A stretch of 10,462 nucleotides of DNA. It comes from DASUSF01 sp036375275. GTDB lineage: Bacteria; Pseudomonadota; Alphaproteobacteria; Geminicoccales; Geminicoccaceae. Under the pieces are notes generated by a model. It was not told where the DNA came from. It did not search any database and saw only the letters and a program-made list of their open reading frames with translations. Below are positions 9,940 through 10,462 of this stretch, piece by piece (positions within the stretch are counted from its first letter, which is position 1; every line of letters begins with the position of its first letter). The stretch is from contig DASUSF010000045.1 in assembly GCA_036375275.1 (NCBI GenBank), positions 1-10,462 of the forward strand, read 5' to 3'. The position numbers were made by a program, and so were the translations under genes.

Positions 9940-10097
9940 CTCTGGTATCGGAGCGAGCTCGAACGGACGCCGATCCGTGCCCGGCAGTGGAAGCCCCGCC
10001 GCGCCCCGACCGGGCGAGAGGCTCGCCGGCGCCGGCCGGATATGCGGCACGCACCCAGGAAAACGCCAGCAATCAATGTGCCGGAGCGGATGAGCGG

Positions 10098-10462
10098 ATG
10101 AGTGACGACCAGTTCGACCTCGTGGTGATCGGCGCCGGCCCCGGCGGCTACGTCTGCGCCATCCGGGCGGCGCAGCTCGGCATGAAGGTCGCCTGCGTGG
10201 ACAAGCGCGGCCCCTTCGGCGGCACCTGCCTCAACATCGGCTGCATCCCGTCGAAGGCGCTGCTGCACAGCTCGGAGCTGTTCGCCGAGGCGCGCGACGG
10301 CCTCAACGCCCACGGCATCCGGATCCCGACCGTCGAGCTCGACCTCGGCGCGATGCAGGATCAGAAGGTCAAGGTGGTCAAGGAGCTGACCCAGGGCATC
10401 GAGTTCCTGTTCCGCAAGAACCGGGTCGAGGGCATCAAGGGCACGGCACGCCTCGACGGCCC
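10098..10462 (+). CDS. lpd: Dihydrolipoyl dehydrogenase (E3), N-terminal part, cut by window edge
   Basis: Only the first 121 codons are present; the frame is open to the right edge, and the full protein should have about 465-475 residues. E3 is the FAD enzyme that reoxidises the dihydrolipoyl arm of SucB and reduces NAD+. The FAD-binding motif GAGPGG is at 12-17 after the beta strand FDLVVI, and the redox disulfide is Cys44-Cys49 in GGTCLNIGCIPSK. Asp35 stands where many homologues have the ribose-binding Glu. ATG 10098 gives the canonical start with no extra residues; the nearest purine-rich site is GGAG (10083-10086), a long 11 bases away. An out-of-frame ATG at 10090 opens a three-codon frame whose TGA overlaps the lpd ATG. 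The gene follows the suc cluster in the same direction but after a repeat-filled gap, so it may have its own promoter. Confidence 0.96.
   Translation, partial: MSDDQFDLVVIGAGPGGYVCAIRAAQLGMKVACVDKRGPFGGTCLNIGCIPSKALLHSSELFAEARDGLNAHGIRIPTVELDLGAMQDQKVKVVKELTQGIEFLFRKNRVEGIKGTARLDG

Larger units (their letters stand above)
8960..10097. other. Repeat-rich noncoding gap between sucB and lpd
   Basis: This 1,138-base stretch lacks any supportable gene. Long open frames exist on both strands, but they run through inverted and direct repeats, have no recognisable domain, and differ between repeat copies mostly at amino-acid-changing positions. The contents in order are: a CCCGGG hairpin (9016-9032), A-family units (9081-9244, 9245-9430, 9655-9747), B repeats (9480-9638, 9753-9911) and an A half-site (9921-9939). 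The stretch 9940-10097 has no repeat I recognise and presumably holds the lpd leader. No clear promoter for lpd was found. Whether transcription from sucB continues across the gap cannot be told from sequence. Confidence 0.75.

Noticed and set aside
9624..10313. A 229-codon minus-strand frame running from inside lpd across the gap
   Set aside because: It overlaps the certain lpd start antisense and reads through the repeats. No domain is recognisable.

Overview
The window comes from a high-GC bacterium (about 70% G+C by eye), most likely an alphaproteobacterium. The evidence is the gene order mdh-sucC-sucD-sucA-sucB-lpd, the LDH-type malate dehydrogenase, and GTCAT...GCCGGG-loop-CCCGGC palindromes of the kind common in alphaproteobacterial intergenic DNA. 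A Rhodospirillales-like origin is plausible but is not proven by the sequence.

Layout: 1-481 has no convincing gene; it holds short repeats and a decayed copy of a repeat seen again near the right end. 482-1294 encodes a divergent shikimate-dehydrogenase-family protein. After a 243-base gap with a plausible sigma70-type promoter (1456-1484) comes a tight co-directional TCA-cycle cluster: mdh (1538-2485), sucC (2545-3714), sucD (3714-4589, one-base overlap with sucC), sucA (4630-7524) and sucB (7547-8959). A 1.14 kb stretch without a supportable gene (8960-10097) is packed with palindromes and two copies of a composite repeat. lpd starts at 10098 and runs off the right edge.

Function: SucA (E1o), SucB (E2o) and Lpd (E3) form the 2-oxoglutarate dehydrogenase complex, which makes succinyl-CoA and NADH. 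SucCD converts succinyl-CoA to succinate with formation of a nucleoside triphosphate. Mdh oxidises malate to oxaloacetate. All catalytic motifs I checked are intact, so the cluster is ordinary central metabolism.

The unusual material is outside the enzymes. A repeat about 159 bases long (here called B) occurs at 9480-9638 and 9753-9911 at roughly 85% identity and identical length, with a decayed third copy at about 309-395. Each good copy folds into two hairpins. One stem shows a compensatory base-pair change between copies, and one 5' arm can pair with either of two 3' arms. B is linked to a second, REP-like family (here called A). The AroE-like protein with altered substrate and cofactor motifs, and the unusually long charged linker of SucB, are the other points worth a look.
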